Positions 7,767 to 16,390 of a stretch of 64,000 bases of DNA are shown here, piece by piece. The DNA comes from Calothrix sp. FI2-JRJ7 (lineage in GTDB: Bacteria; Cyanobacteriota; Cyanobacteriia; Cyanobacteriales; Nostocaceae). A model generated the notes under the pieces. That model made no database searches. It was not told where the DNA came from and saw nothing but the letters and a program-made list of their open reading frames with translations. Position 1 is the stretch's first letter; each line of letters begins with the position of its first letter. The DNA is taken from assembly GCA_019359675.1 (NCBI GenBank), contig JAHHGX010000031.1, positions 290,051 through 354,050 of the forward strand, read 5' to 3'. The position numbers and the translations under genes are program-made.

Positions 7767-10700
7767 ATGAAAAATACCAGCATTCTTTTTATTGATTCCG
7801 CTGTAGATAATTACGAAATACTATTGCAATTAAGGATTCCAGGCATTAAAACATTTGTTCTTGACTCTGCCCAAGATGGAGTATTACAAATCACCTCTGC
7901 ACTTTCAAAATATCGTGGAGTAGAAAACGTTCACATCGTTTCCCACGGCGCCCCTGGAACCCTGTACTTAGGCAACAGCACTCTTGAACTCAATAACCTG
8001 CTGCATTATACTGAGCAGTTGCAAGACTGGTTCGCTTCATCACCCAAAGAAAGCTCGTTGCTTCTGTACGGTTGTAATGTTGCTAGTGGAGATGCTGGAG
8101 AAGAATTTATCACCAAGTTACACAAACTTACTGGTGCTAATATCGGCGCCTCTGCTACAAAAACGGGTAATGCAAATCTTGATGGTGACTGGAACTTAGA
8201 AGTTAGTATTGGCGCCGTTTCCCAGCAAAAAGCATTTACCACCGAAGTGATGGATGCTTATCCGTCGGTACTTAGTCTTGTTGCCAAGGGTAATGTCGAT
8301 ACTCCAGGTTCTGCTTACGGCGTAACCGCTGTGGATAAGTATGTTTATGTTGCTGACGGCAACTCAGGTCTACAAATTATTGATATCACCGACCCAGCTA
8401 ACCCCACCAAAAAAGGTAGTGTTGATACTCCAGACTCTGCTGAAGCTATTACCATAGTGGGTCAATATGCTTACGTTGCGGATGGCAACTCAGGTCTGCA
8501 AATAATTGATATTAGCGACCCAGCTAACCCCACCAAAAAAGGTAGTGTTGATACTCCAGATAATGCTCTAGGTATTACCGTAATGGGTCAATATGCCTAC
8601 GTTGCGGATGGCAACTCAGGTCTGCAAATAATTGATATTAGCGACCCAACCAAACCCACCTTAAAAGGTAGTTTCGATACTCCAGATTATGCTCTAGGTG
8701 TTACCGTAGTGGGTCAATATGCCTACGTTGCGGATGGCAACTCAGGTCTGCAAATAATTGATATCACCGACCCAACCAACCCTACCTTAAAAGGTAGTTT
8801 CGATACTCCAGACTCTGCTGAAGGTGTTACTGTAGTGGGTCAATATGCCTACGTTGCTGACAGTGACTCAGGTCTGCAAATAATTGATATCACCGACCCA
8901 ACCAACCCCACCAAAAAGGGTAGTTTTGATACTCCAGGCTATGCTCTAGGTGTCACCGTGATGGGTAACTATGCTTATGTTGCCGACGACACAGGTCTAC
9001 AAATTATCGACATCAGCGACCCGACTAAGCCCAGCTTGAAAGATACTTTCGATACGCCTCACTATGCTGCAGGTGTTACCGTAATGGGTAACTATGTCTA
9101 CGTAGCTGATGGTGATTCTGGTTTGCAAGTTCTCGAAAACAATACACTTTCCACTGCTGCCAACAAGACCATCATCACGAATAAAGGCGCCGTTTACACC
9201 TTTGCGGCAACTGACTTTATCTTTGCTAATACCAACGATGACGATGACGATGATGATGACGATGACGGTGACGATGGGGGTGATGATAATAACTCTGGCT
9301 TGAAAGAGGTGCAAATAACTAAACTGACTTCCAAAGGTCAGTTTTTCTTAGATGTTAACAGCAACAACGTCTTTGACAGCACTGAAGCTATTGCCATTAA
9401 CCAAAAAATTCTAAAGGCTGACTTGGGCAAGTTAAAGTTTAAATCCGCTGTCGATGCTAGTGGTAATGGCTATGACAGTTTCCAGTTTAAGGTCAGCAAT
9501 GATAATGATGATGATGATGATGACGATAACGATGAACACAGCACAAAAACCTATACAACCACCTTTGATATAAACTCTGCTCCCACAGATTTGATGCTAA
9601 ATGCAATCAGTTTCAGTGGAAAAGTGACTGCGGGAATAGAAGTCGCAACATTCAGCAGTGTAGACTTGAACACAACCGACAAGTATACTTATAGCTTGGT
9701 AATGGGGACTGACGGAACTGATAATGACGTATTCACCATTGAGGGGGATAGCCTAAAAATTAAAAGTTTCGCAACTAAATCGACTTACAAACTTCGCGTT
9801 CGTACTACCGATGCTAATGGACTCTTCTTTGATAAAGATTTGGCAATCAACTTCAAAGATTTTAATCTGAGTACTGGAACTATAGATTCTGTAAAGATTA
9901 CCCAACTAATCAAAGTTAATGATGATACCTTTAGCTTCAAAAGTAAAAGTGATAGCGGTAAAGTCAAAATCTCAATCAAGTTTCAAGAACAGAGTTTTAA
10001 ATCTGTTAGTGAAATAAGTGTATTTACGGTTGATGATGCCCAAGGCACTATTAATGGTATTGCTCCAGGGGCAGCAGGTTATGCACAAGCAGCACTCGCG
10101 CGCTCAAAGGTTATTTGCTCACCTGTTACCAATCTTCCTCAAGGTTTTAGTTTCACTGACCTGAGTAGCGTGTTGGAATTTAGCTCTAGTGTGAACTTGA
10201 GATTTTACATGGTCAACAATAGTACTACCAACGCTGTGCTATCTGGACAAACCTCGTTTGAGGAAGTCATCTTTTCTTCAAGTACTAACTTCAAAGCTCT
10301 TGACATGGGTGACGATGAATTTGAGCTAGATTTTAAAGATACTAAAAAAGGTGAAAATTTCAAAGTCAAAATTAAAGCAACTGATGAAGAGTTGCCTTTA
10401 GGTTCCAATCTCCAAGGCAAGTCACAGGGAGAACTCTTAGATTTCCGTGAAGTCAAGACTAAAATCAAAGCTGAATTTAAACTTCACAGAGAAGCAGCAT
10501 ACGATAACCTGATTGGCTTTTACCGAGTTAATGATGAAAACGGTGGTATCGATACCAACAATGATGGTAATATCGATTTGCGTCCCGGAGATGCTCTTTA
10601 TGCTCAAGCTGCTGTGAAAGGGCGCGTTTCTGGTATGGACTTAACCGTGCAAAACCAAACTACAGCTTCTTTTAGCGGAATATTTGAAGCTGGTGCAATC

Positions 10701-10922
10701 TTTGCTCCATTTATTATTGCTAATGGCACAGCAGATGCACTTCTCGATAGCGATACTGAAAATGACCCACAAGTTTACTTCTCATTCTTAGGCGCCAACA
10801 CAGGCAAAGCTAGCCATGTTCGGTTGTTAGGTAGCAACACCTTTGGTTTTGAAGACCAAGAAATGGGCGGTGATAAAGATTACAATGATGTGATTTGTCG
10901 AATGAAATTCACATCTATGTAG
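7767..10922 (+). CDS. Large DUF4347 / LVIVD-repeat / DUF4114 exoprotein
   Basis: 1051 residues from the ATG at 7767. Residues ~5-155 match DUF4347 (FIDSAVDNYEILLQ, HIVSHGAPGTLYLG, LLLYGCNVASGDAGEEF). Residues ~175-460 hold about seven LVIVD repeats (YAYVADGNSGLQIIDISDP, ~42 residues each), predicted to form a beta-propeller. Two Asp-rich runs follow (one of about ten consecutive Asp near residue 495, another near 585) that could bind calcium. The C-terminal ~150 residues (FSFLGANTG, GFEDQEMGGDKDYND) match DUF4114. DUF4347 is typical of giant secreted cyanobacterial proteins, so this is probably a surface or secreted adhesin. No classical signal peptide is seen. It interrupts the ntcB-nirB neighbourhood. 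Confidence 0.85.
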   Translation: MKNTSILFIDSAVDNYEILLQLRIPGIKTFVLDSAQDGVLQITSALSKYRGVENVHIVSHGAPGTLYLGNSTLELNNLLHYTEQLQDWFASSPKESSLLLYGCNVASGDAGEEFITKLHKLTGANIGASATKTGNANLDGDWNLEVSIGAVSQQKAFTTEVMDAYPSVLSLVAKGNVDTPGSAYGVTAVDKYVYVADGNSGLQIIDITDPANPTKKGSVDTPDSAEAITIVGQYAYVADGNSGLQIIDISDPANPTKKGSVDTPDNALGITVMGQYAYVADGNSGLQIIDISDPTKPTLKGSFDTPDYALGVTVVGQYAYVADGNSGLQIIDITDPTNPTLKGSFDTPDSAEGVTVVGQYAYVADSDSGLQIIDITDPTNPTKKGSFDTPGYALGVTVMGNYAYVADDTGLQIIDISDPTKPSLKDTFDTPHYAAGVTVMGNYVYVADGDSGLQVLENNTLSTAANKTIITNKGAVYTFAATDFIFANTNDDDDDDDDDDGDDGGDDNNSGLKEVQITKLTSKGQFFLDVNSNNVFDSTEAIAINQKILKADLGKLKFKSAVDASGNGYDSFQFKVSNDNDDDDDDDNDEHSTKTYTTTFDINSAPTDLMLNAISFSGKVTAGIEVATFSSVDLNTTDKYTYSLVMGTDGTDNDVFTIEGDSLKIKSFATKSTYKLRVRTTDANGLFFDKDLAINFKDFNLSTGTIDSVKITQLIKVNDDTFSFKSKSDSGKVKISIKFQEQSFKSVSEISVFTVDDAQGTINGIAPGAAGYAQAALARSKVICSPVTNLPQGFSFTDLSSVLEFSSSVNLRFYMVNNSTTNAVLSGQTSFEEVIFSSSTNFKALDMGDDEFELDFKDTKKGENFKVKIKATDEELPLGSNLQGKSQGELLDFREVKTKIKAEFKLHREAAYDNLIGFYRVNDENGGIDTNNDGNIDLRPGDALYAQAAVKGRVSGMDLTVQNQTTASFSGIFEAGAIFAPFIIANGTADALLDSDTENDPQVYFSFLGANTGKASHVRLLGSNTFGFEDQEMGGDKDYNDVICRMKFTSM
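8290..9140 (+). repeat. ~126-bp tandem repeats encoding LVIVD units
   Basis: In-gene tandem repeats of about 126 bases. Central copies are almost identical at the DNA level (TACGTTGCGGATGGCAACTC recurs unchanged), indicating recent expansion or gene conversion. Confidence 0.85.
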
Positions 10923-10949
10923 TCATTTGGGTAAAGGAATATAGAATGC

Positions 10950-10976
10950 GTAGAGACGCGATTAAATCGCGTCTCG
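10950..10976. repeat. TAGAGACG-family hairpin
   Basis: Near-perfect palindrome GAGACGCGATTAAATCGCGTCTC just after the DUF4347 gene, split here as arms GAGACGCGATT and AATCGCGTCTC. It belongs to the repeat family also seen at 17269, 40891, 44177, 46112, 48140 and 53368, and may serve as a transcription-end hairpin. Confidence 0.7.
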
Positions 10977-11100
10977 CTTGAGCAATTTTCCTAGAGGATA
11001 TGTTGACATCTAGTTTATCCTCTAGGAACAGCTTGAGCAATTTTCCTAGAGGATATGTTGACAACTAGTTTATCCTCTAGGAACAGCTTGAGCAATTTTG
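10976..11100. repeat. Two and a quarter tandem 55-bp repeats with internal hairpin
   Basis: Units begin GCTTGAGCAATTTTCCTAGA at 10976 and 11031, with a 15-base partial copy at 11086. Each unit carries an inverted repeat CCTAGAGGATA / TATCCTCTAGG around a 13-base loop. The two copies differ by one base in the loop. Confidence 0.85.
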
Positions 11101-11174
11101 AAGCAGGGAGTTTGACTAGTTGTTGCCAACTTACTTGAAGTGTATAAAAAATGCACTTGTTATAGACATTTATT

Positions 11175-11630
11175 TTATAAAATAGCGTTTTTTTTGCGAT
11201 TAATACTTAATTTTAATTTAAATACGTAATAATAATTACCTGTTTGTATTAAGAAACCGCGTTTTGTTACTTTCACCTTATAAACTTTAAAACTGGCGCC
11301 CTTCAAAATTCTGCGTTTATTTATAACTACTCTTTGATATCCTTCTGCTGTTCCGATGATACGTACAGACATCCAAAGACCAGTAGATCGATATAAAAAC
11401 TTGCCAGCACCACAAGTTCGGTGGAGATGCAATTATACCAAGTTCAGGATAAACACTGATTGATGCTCCTAGAATAGATTTTTTTTGATTCAACATCTTT
11501 TAACTCAATTGTGACACGTTCATTAGCTTTACACATTACTAGAATCCAACTAATGAGGAGACAAAGAAAGCTGATGCTTAAAAGCGTAGGTAACCTATTT
11601 TTATACATCATAATACTACTCATTAATATT
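11175..11630 (-). pseudogene. Possible broken small secreted protein
   Basis: On the minus strand an ATG near 11620 opens a signal-peptide-like stretch (LLSISFLCLLISWILVMC). It continues as ERVTIELKDVESKKIYSRS and stops near 11455. A second frame (to 11175) continues with a basic, beta-rich sequence (LWMSVRIIGTAEGYQRVVIN) and ends about 80 residues later. The two parts could be one ~140-residue secreted or lipoprotein gene split by a frameshift. No family is recognised, and either part may be spurious. Confidence 0.3.
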
Positions 11631-11730
11631 ATTTATGTATTCTATAAGTAGATACTAAAACATACTGACAAGAGCCAAATTTTTAACAGTTAAAGCTTAT
11701 AAAATACTTAGAAAACGCACTGTGATGAGT

Positions 11731-12960
11731 TTATTTACCGTTTTCGCACTCTTTATCAGGCGCCAAATTTTTCAAAGCGGCTAAAGCGTGTAAGCGTACT
11801 TGAGTATTACTATCAGCAAGTAGTACAGTTAATGGTTCAACTGCATCAACTCTACCAAGTTGTCCCAAAGATAAAGCAATTGCACTTCTAACGTTATCAA
11901 AAGAGCAAGCTGGATGCTTTTGATTCAACATCTCTAATAAAATGTCAGCAGCTTTATGTATTAAATCTGATTGCTGAACTCGTCCTAAAACGGTGACAAT
12001 TTGCTCGCATAGTGTTTGTGAGCTGATTATATTAAGCGCTTGCTGTAGGTATTCTAAGCCGGAAATTGTACCAACCCATGTTAGCGCGCGGATTGTTTCG
12101 ATTTGTAGTTGAAGCGGCGCCTGTTGTGATACGAGTAACTGATACAAATGATGTGCAGCAGCATCATCACCCATGCGCGATAGCGAAACAACAGCTGCAC
12201 TCGCGACTCTTGAATCAGAATCGTAAAGTTTGGGTTGTAGTAATGCGACTAAATCTAACTCTGAGTTATGTAAATCACGACGATAACCTAATCCTGTAAC
12301 AACTGTGCGTCTAACTTGTGCTGATTCATCATCTAAACTACGTAAAAGTACTGGAATAATACGCGAGTCATGAAAACTACTCAACGCTTCAATCGCTGCT
12401 ACCCTTACAGCGACTTGGGAATCTGAAGCAACGGTGAGTAAGGGTAAAATAGTCTCTTTGTTACGGATGTAACATAATGCCTGCGTAGCTAAGAACCGCG
12501 TATCCTCTGAAGCTAACAAAGAAGAGAGTGATAAAATCGCTTTGGAGCCAAGTTGCCCTAATGCCACAGATGCCATTGACTTTAATTCTTCCGAGTCGTC
12601 GGTTTGAATTAACTCTATTAATACTGGAATTGCTGACTCGTTTTTGAGTTCTCCCAAAATTCGCACTGCGTACCAACGTAACTCTTCATCTAACGTATCA
12701 TGGGACAATATTTCTACGAGCTTTGGAATTGCGACACTCCCCAAACGATTAAAGACTTTAGCAACTTCCCAACGAGAATGAAAATCACTATGCTCGAAAA
12801 TCAAAAGCGCTAATTCCAACAAATCTTCTTGAGACTCGACAGTCTCAAGATAATTTGAGTTTTCCTTTAGCAACTGCTCTTTGCATTGATTTAATGACGA
12901 CCAGTCAGCAGTATCACGCGCTGCAATAGCTTGCACTAATAGTTGGTTGATGTTGTTCAC
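11731..12960 (-). CDS. nirB: NirB, HEAT-repeat protein supporting nitrite reductase
   Basis: 409 residues made almost wholly of HEAT / phycobilisome-lyase-like helical repeats (for example LGSVAIPKLVEIL, ALGQLGSKAILSLSSLL, ALSLGQLGRVDAVEPLTVLL). It is divergent from nirA across a ~400-base spacer. In Anabaena PCC 7120 and Synechococcus PCC 7942 the gene between the regulators and nirA is nirB, whose product is needed for full nitrite reductase activity and interacts with NirA. The repeat architecture fits a protein-protein interaction role. The call is from position plus architecture; a bilin-lyase-like function is the less likely alternative. Confidence 0.75.
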   Translation of the reverse strand: MNNINQLLVQAIAARDTADWSSLNQCKEQLLKENSNYLETVESQEDLLELALLIFEHSDFHSRWEVAKVFNRLGSVAIPKLVEILSHDTLDEELRWYAVRILGELKNESAIPVLIELIQTDDSEELKSMASVALGQLGSKAILSLSSLLASEDTRFLATQALCYIRNKETILPLLTVASDSQVAVRVAAIEALSSFHDSRIIPVLLRSLDDESAQVRRTVVTGLGYRRDLHNSELDLVALLQPKLYDSDSRVASAAVVSLSRMGDDAAAHHLYQLLVSQQAPLQLQIETIRALTWVGTISGLEYLQQALNIISSQTLCEQIVTVLGRVQQSDLIHKAADILLEMLNQKHPACSFDNVRSAIALSLGQLGRVDAVEPLTVLLADSNTQVRLHALAALKNLAPDKECENGK

Positions 12961-13136
12961 GTCTTAATGTAATGAAAGGTATTCAGGAAATTTCGAGCTA
13001 AAAAATTTGGTTGTGTACTTTTGGGGAAAATGTACGCACGTTCTTAGTACTCATTATCTGTTAACTCTCCTGCACTTCCCAATGGCAAGATGCTTTTTCC
13101 TTAAAATTTGATCAATTTTATGCGGATGTTACATAG

Positions 13137-13156
13137 ATGCCATCCGTATTGTGCAT
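13137..13156. promoter_or_regulatory. Candidate NtcB operator
   Basis: ATGC-N12-GCAT dyad about 30 bases upstream of the NtcA box of nirA. LysR regulators bind dyads with T-N11-A cores, so position and symmetry suggest NtcB, but sequence alone does not prove it. Confidence 0.35.
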
Positions 13157-13171
13157 TTTTTCTAACAATTC

Positions 13172-13213
13172 GTAACAATTTATACGATTTTTACTCTCAC
13201 TCAACACTAACTT
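13172..13213 (+). promoter_or_regulatory. NtcA-activated promoter of the nirA operon
   Basis: Perfect NtcA palindrome GTA-N8-TAC (13172-13185), a 22-base spacer, then TAACTT (13208-13213) fitting the TAN3T -10 box. Transcription would start near 13220, giving a ~140-base leader before nirA. This is the canonical class II NtcA architecture. Confidence 0.88.
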
Positions 13214-13357
13214 AAGTTATGTAAAGAGTTACTAGCCCAGTATCCAAACCTCGCTTTCTGCTTCTTTACAAACAAGAAAGGGTGCAATAGCAAACAAATG
13301 GGTTGATATTGGGATATCGTCACCGCAGCCTCGAACTATAACGATTTGAAAGCGATT

Positions 13358-14905
13358 ATGACAGCAACCACTATCAATACTACCAGTCAAAACAAGTTTG
13401 AGAAGTTAAAAGCAGAAAAAGACGGACTTTCCGTTAAGGCAGAAATTGAAAAATTTGCAACGCTAGGTTGGGAAGCGATGGACGAAACCGACCGTGACCA
13501 TCGACTGAAGTGGTTGGGTGTGTTTTTTCGCCCTGTTACACCTGGTAAATTTATGATGCGGTTACGATTGCCGAATGGTATTCTTAATTCTTCACAAATG
13601 CGGGTGTTAGCCGAAGTAGTTCAGCGCTACGGTGACGATGGTTGTGCTGATATTACTACCAGGCAGAATTTTCAATTGCGCGGTATACGAATCGAAGATT
13701 TACCAGAAATTTTTAATCGATTCCGAGAAGTTGAGTTAACTTCTGTTCAATCTGGGATGGATAACGTCCGTAATATTACTGGCGACCCGCTTGCTGGATT
13801 AGATGCTTCAGAATTGTATGATACGCGCAATTTGGTTGAACAAATTCAGGCGATGATTACCAATAGCGGAGAAGGTAACGCTGAATTTTCAAATCTACCG
13901 CGTAAATTTAATATTGCAATTACTGGAGGACGCGACAATTCGGTTCATGCCGAAATTAATGACCTGGCATTTGTGCCTGCATTTACAGATGGAAATTTTG
14001 GATTCAATATATTAGTGGGTGGATTCTTCTCAGCTAAACGTTGTGATGCTGCTATTCCTTTAAATGCTTGGGTTCCTCCACAAGATGTGGTAGCTGTATG
14101 CCGAGCCGTTTTGGAGGTTTACCGCGATAATGGATTACGTGCGAACCGTCAAAAATCACGTTTAATGTGGTTAATTGATGAGTGGGGTTTAGAAAGGTTT
14201 CGTGAAGAAGTCGAGTTGCGTTTGGGTAAATCACTTTTACCAGGCGCCGCACACGACGAAATCGACTGGGAAAAACGAGACCATATTGGTGTACATAAAC
14301 AAAAACAATCAGATTTATACTACGCAGGATTGCATATTCCGGTGGGTCGGTTATATGCAGAAGATATGTTTGAAATTGCCCGTCTTGCAGAGGTTTATGG
14401 GACTAGTGAGATTCGTCTGACTGTAGAACAAAATATTGTTATTCCCAATATCTCTGATGCGCGTTTGGCATCATTTTTTACAGAATCTCTGCTTGGAAAG
14501 TTTAAAATTAATCCCGAACCACTTACACGCGCTTTGGTATCTTGTACAGGCGCCCAGTTCTGTAATTTTGCTTTAATAGAAACCAAAAATCGGGCGCTAG
14601 CAATGATAAAAGCGTTGGAATCTGAGTTAGAAATGAGTCAACCAGTACGCATTCATTGGACAGGATGTCCAAATTCGTGCGGACAACCTCAAGTAGCGGA
14701 TATTGGCTTAATGGGAACCAAAGCGCGTAAAAATGGCAAACCTGTCGAAGGTGTTGATATTTACATGGGTGGCAAAGTTGGCAAAGAGGCGCATTTAGGA
14801 ACTTGCGTTACCAAAGGAGTTCCTTGCGAAGATTTACAGCCAGTATTGCAAGAATTGCTAGTTACACACTTTGGCGCCAAGCCAAAGGTATTAGTTAATA
14901 CATAG
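13358..14905 (+). CDS. nirA: Ferredoxin-nitrite reductase
   Basis: Reduces nitrite to ammonium with six electrons from ferredoxin. 515 residues with two nitrite/sulfite reductase ferredoxin-like half domains (~50-115 and ~315-380). The siroheme/4Fe-4S cysteines are present: CTGAQFC (Cys396, Cys402) and CPNSC (Cys437, Cys441). TTRQNFQLRG is the substrate/siroheme arginine region. The ATG at 13358 is chosen; an in-frame TTG at 13346 would add four residues. It is the first gene of the nir operon, under NtcA/NtcB control, with its partner nirB divergent upstream. Confidence 0.97.
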   Translation: MTATTINTTSQNKFEKLKAEKDGLSVKAEIEKFATLGWEAMDETDRDHRLKWLGVFFRPVTPGKFMMRLRLPNGILNSSQMRVLAEVVQRYGDDGCADITTRQNFQLRGIRIEDLPEIFNRFREVELTSVQSGMDNVRNITGDPLAGLDASELYDTRNLVEQIQAMITNSGEGNAEFSNLPRKFNIAITGGRDNSVHAEINDLAFVPAFTDGNFGFNILVGGFFSAKRCDAAIPLNAWVPPQDVVAVCRAVLEVYRDNGLRANRQKSRLMWLIDEWGLERFREEVELRLGKSLLPGAAHDEIDWEKRDHIGVHKQKQSDLYYAGLHIPVGRLYAEDMFEIARLAEVYGTSEIRLTVEQNIVIPNISDARLASFFTESLLGKFKINPEPLTRALVSCTGAQFCNFALIETKNRALAMIKALESELEMSQPVRIHWTGCPNSCGQPQVADIGLMGTKARKNGKPVEGVDIYMGGKVGKEAHLGTCVTKGVPCEDLQPVLQELLVTHFGAKPKVLVNT

Positions 14906-14910
14906 TAAGG

Positions 14911-14937
14911 TTTGGAACGGGCAAGGATGCCCATTCC
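14911..14937. repeat. GGGCA-GGATGCCC hairpin repeat in the nirA-nrtA spacer
   Basis: GGAACGGGCA / TGCCCATTCC inverted repeat. The same motif occurs at 51925-51990 and 55153-55177. It could stabilise or process the operon transcript. Confidence 0.6.
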
Positions 14938-14996
14938 ACAATACATGCCCATTTCACAAGATTAATAATTCAACTACTAAACAAATAAACAAAGTA

Positions 14997-16322
14997 ATGA
15001 CAAATCTCTCCAGAAGAAAATTCATCATCACCGCAGGTATTACCGCTGCTGGCGCCATCATTGCAAACGGTTGTTCGTCAAATGGGTCGAATGCTGACAA
15101 TTCCTCTGGGACAACAAATACAGCAAAACCAGCAGCTAACGTTACAACCGTTGCAAATGCTCCCAAGGTTGAAACCACTAAAGCCAAACTTGGATTTATC
15201 GCTTTAACTGACTCGGCGCCAATTATTATTGCTTTTGAAAAAGGATTATTCCAGAAATATGGAATGACCGATGTTCAAGTTGTCAAACAGACATCATGGG
15301 CAGCAACGCGCGACAACTTAGAACTTGGTTCTGCTCAAGGTGGCATCGATGGAGCGCACATTCTTAGCCCAATGCCTTATTTGATGACCGCTGGCGCCAT
15401 CACTAAGACTAAACAACCATTGCCAATGCATGTTTTGGCACGTTTGAACACTAACGGTCAAGCAATTTCAGTATCTAATAAATATAAAGACTTAAAGCTT
15501 GGTAAAGACAGTTCACCGTTAAAACAAGTCATAGCTGGTGGTAAAAAGCTTACTTGTGCCGTGACATTTCCAGGTGGTACGCATGACTTGTGGATGCGTT
15601 CGTGGTTAGCAGCAGGTGGAATTGACCCAGAAAAAGATGTGGAAATCATAGTCATCCCACCACCACAAATGGTTGCCAGTATGAAAGCTGGTAAAATGGA
15701 TGCCTTTTGTGTTGGTGAACCTTGGAATGGCAGACTCGTTCAAGAACAAATAGGTTATTCTGCGCTAGTAACTGGTGAATTGTGGAAAGACCACCCTGAA
15801 AAAGCGTTATCAATGCGCGCTGACTGGGTAGAAAAGAATCCAAACGCAGCCAAAGCGATATTAATGGCAGTGCAAGAAGCACAAATTTGGTGCGACAAGC
15901 CTGAAAATAAAGACGAAATGTCTAAAATAATAGCAACTGGTAAATATCTCAAAGTAGATACTATTGCTATTAGCGACCGTTCCAAAGGTAAGATAGACTA
16001 CGGTACAGGTCGGATTGAAACTGCAAGCCCAATAGCGATGAAATTCTGGGATGATAACGCTTCATTCCCTTATAAGAGTCACGATACCTGGTTCTTAACT
16101 GAAAATATGCGCTGGGGTCAACTTCCTGCTGACACCGATGTTAAAGCTTTAGTTGAAAAAGTCAATCGTTCAGATATGTGGAAAGAAGCAGCCAAAGCTA
16201 TCGGACAAGAAGCTGCAATTCCTGCTAGCGATACGCGCGGTGTTGAAGATATTCTCGGAGTTAAATTTGACCCCGCTGACTCCGTAAGTTATCTCAAAGG
16301 TTTAAAAATTAAGAAAGCCTAG
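14997..16322 (+). CDS. nrtA: Nitrate/nitrite ABC transporter substrate-binding lipoprotein
   Basis: 441 residues. The twin-arginine-like N-terminus (SRRKFIITAG) leads into a lipobox with acylated Cys26 (IIANGC). A low-complexity Ser/Asn linker follows, then the NrtA periplasmic binding domain (LGFIALTDSAPIIIAFEKGL from residue ~64). It binds nitrate or nitrite at the outer face of the cytoplasmic membrane and hands it to NrtB. Second gene of the operon, 91 bases after nirA; a small hairpin (16334-16354) separates it from nrtB. Confidence 0.96.
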   Translation: MTNLSRRKFIITAGITAAGAIIANGCSSNGSNADNSSGTTNTAKPAANVTTVANAPKVETTKAKLGFIALTDSAPIIIAFEKGLFQKYGMTDVQVVKQTSWAATRDNLELGSAQGGIDGAHILSPMPYLMTAGAITKTKQPLPMHVLARLNTNGQAISVSNKYKDLKLGKDSSPLKQVIAGGKKLTCAVTFPGGTHDLWMRSWLAAGGIDPEKDVEIIVIPPPQMVASMKAGKMDAFCVGEPWNGRLVQEQIGYSALVTGELWKDHPEKALSMRADWVEKNPNAAKAILMAVQEAQIWCDKPENKDEMSKIIATGKYLKVDTIAISDRSKGKIDYGTGRIETASPIAMKFWDDNASFPYKSHDTWFLTENMRWGQLPADTDVKALVEKVNRSDMWKEAAKAIGQEAAIPASDTRGVEDILGVKFDPADSVSYLKGLKIKKA

Positions 16323-16333
16323 GCAACGGATGT

Positions 16334-16354
16334 AACGGATGGGTTATATCCGTT
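16334..16354. repeat. Small hairpin in the nrtA-nrtB spacer
   Basis: AACGGAT / ATCCGTT arms with a 7-base loop in the 68-base spacer. No T-run follows, so it is more likely an RNA stability or processing element than a terminator. Confidence 0.5.
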
Positions 16355-16390
16355 GTAAATACCCACTATTCAAATCAAGAAAATATAAAT

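Larger units (their letters stand above)
12961..13357. other. nirB-nirA divergent regulatory region
   Basis: ~400 bases between the divergent genes, holding the NtcA-type nirA promoter (13172-13213). Upstream of it is an imperfect ATGC-N12-GCAT inverted repeat (13137-13156), a candidate LysR-type (NtcB) site. No gene is seen. Confidence 0.6.

Noticed and set aside
8997..9314. Minus-strand frame rich in Ile/Val opposite the exoprotein gene
   Set aside because: It is the antisense of the Asp-rich run (GAT/GAC read as ATC/GTC) with no independent support.
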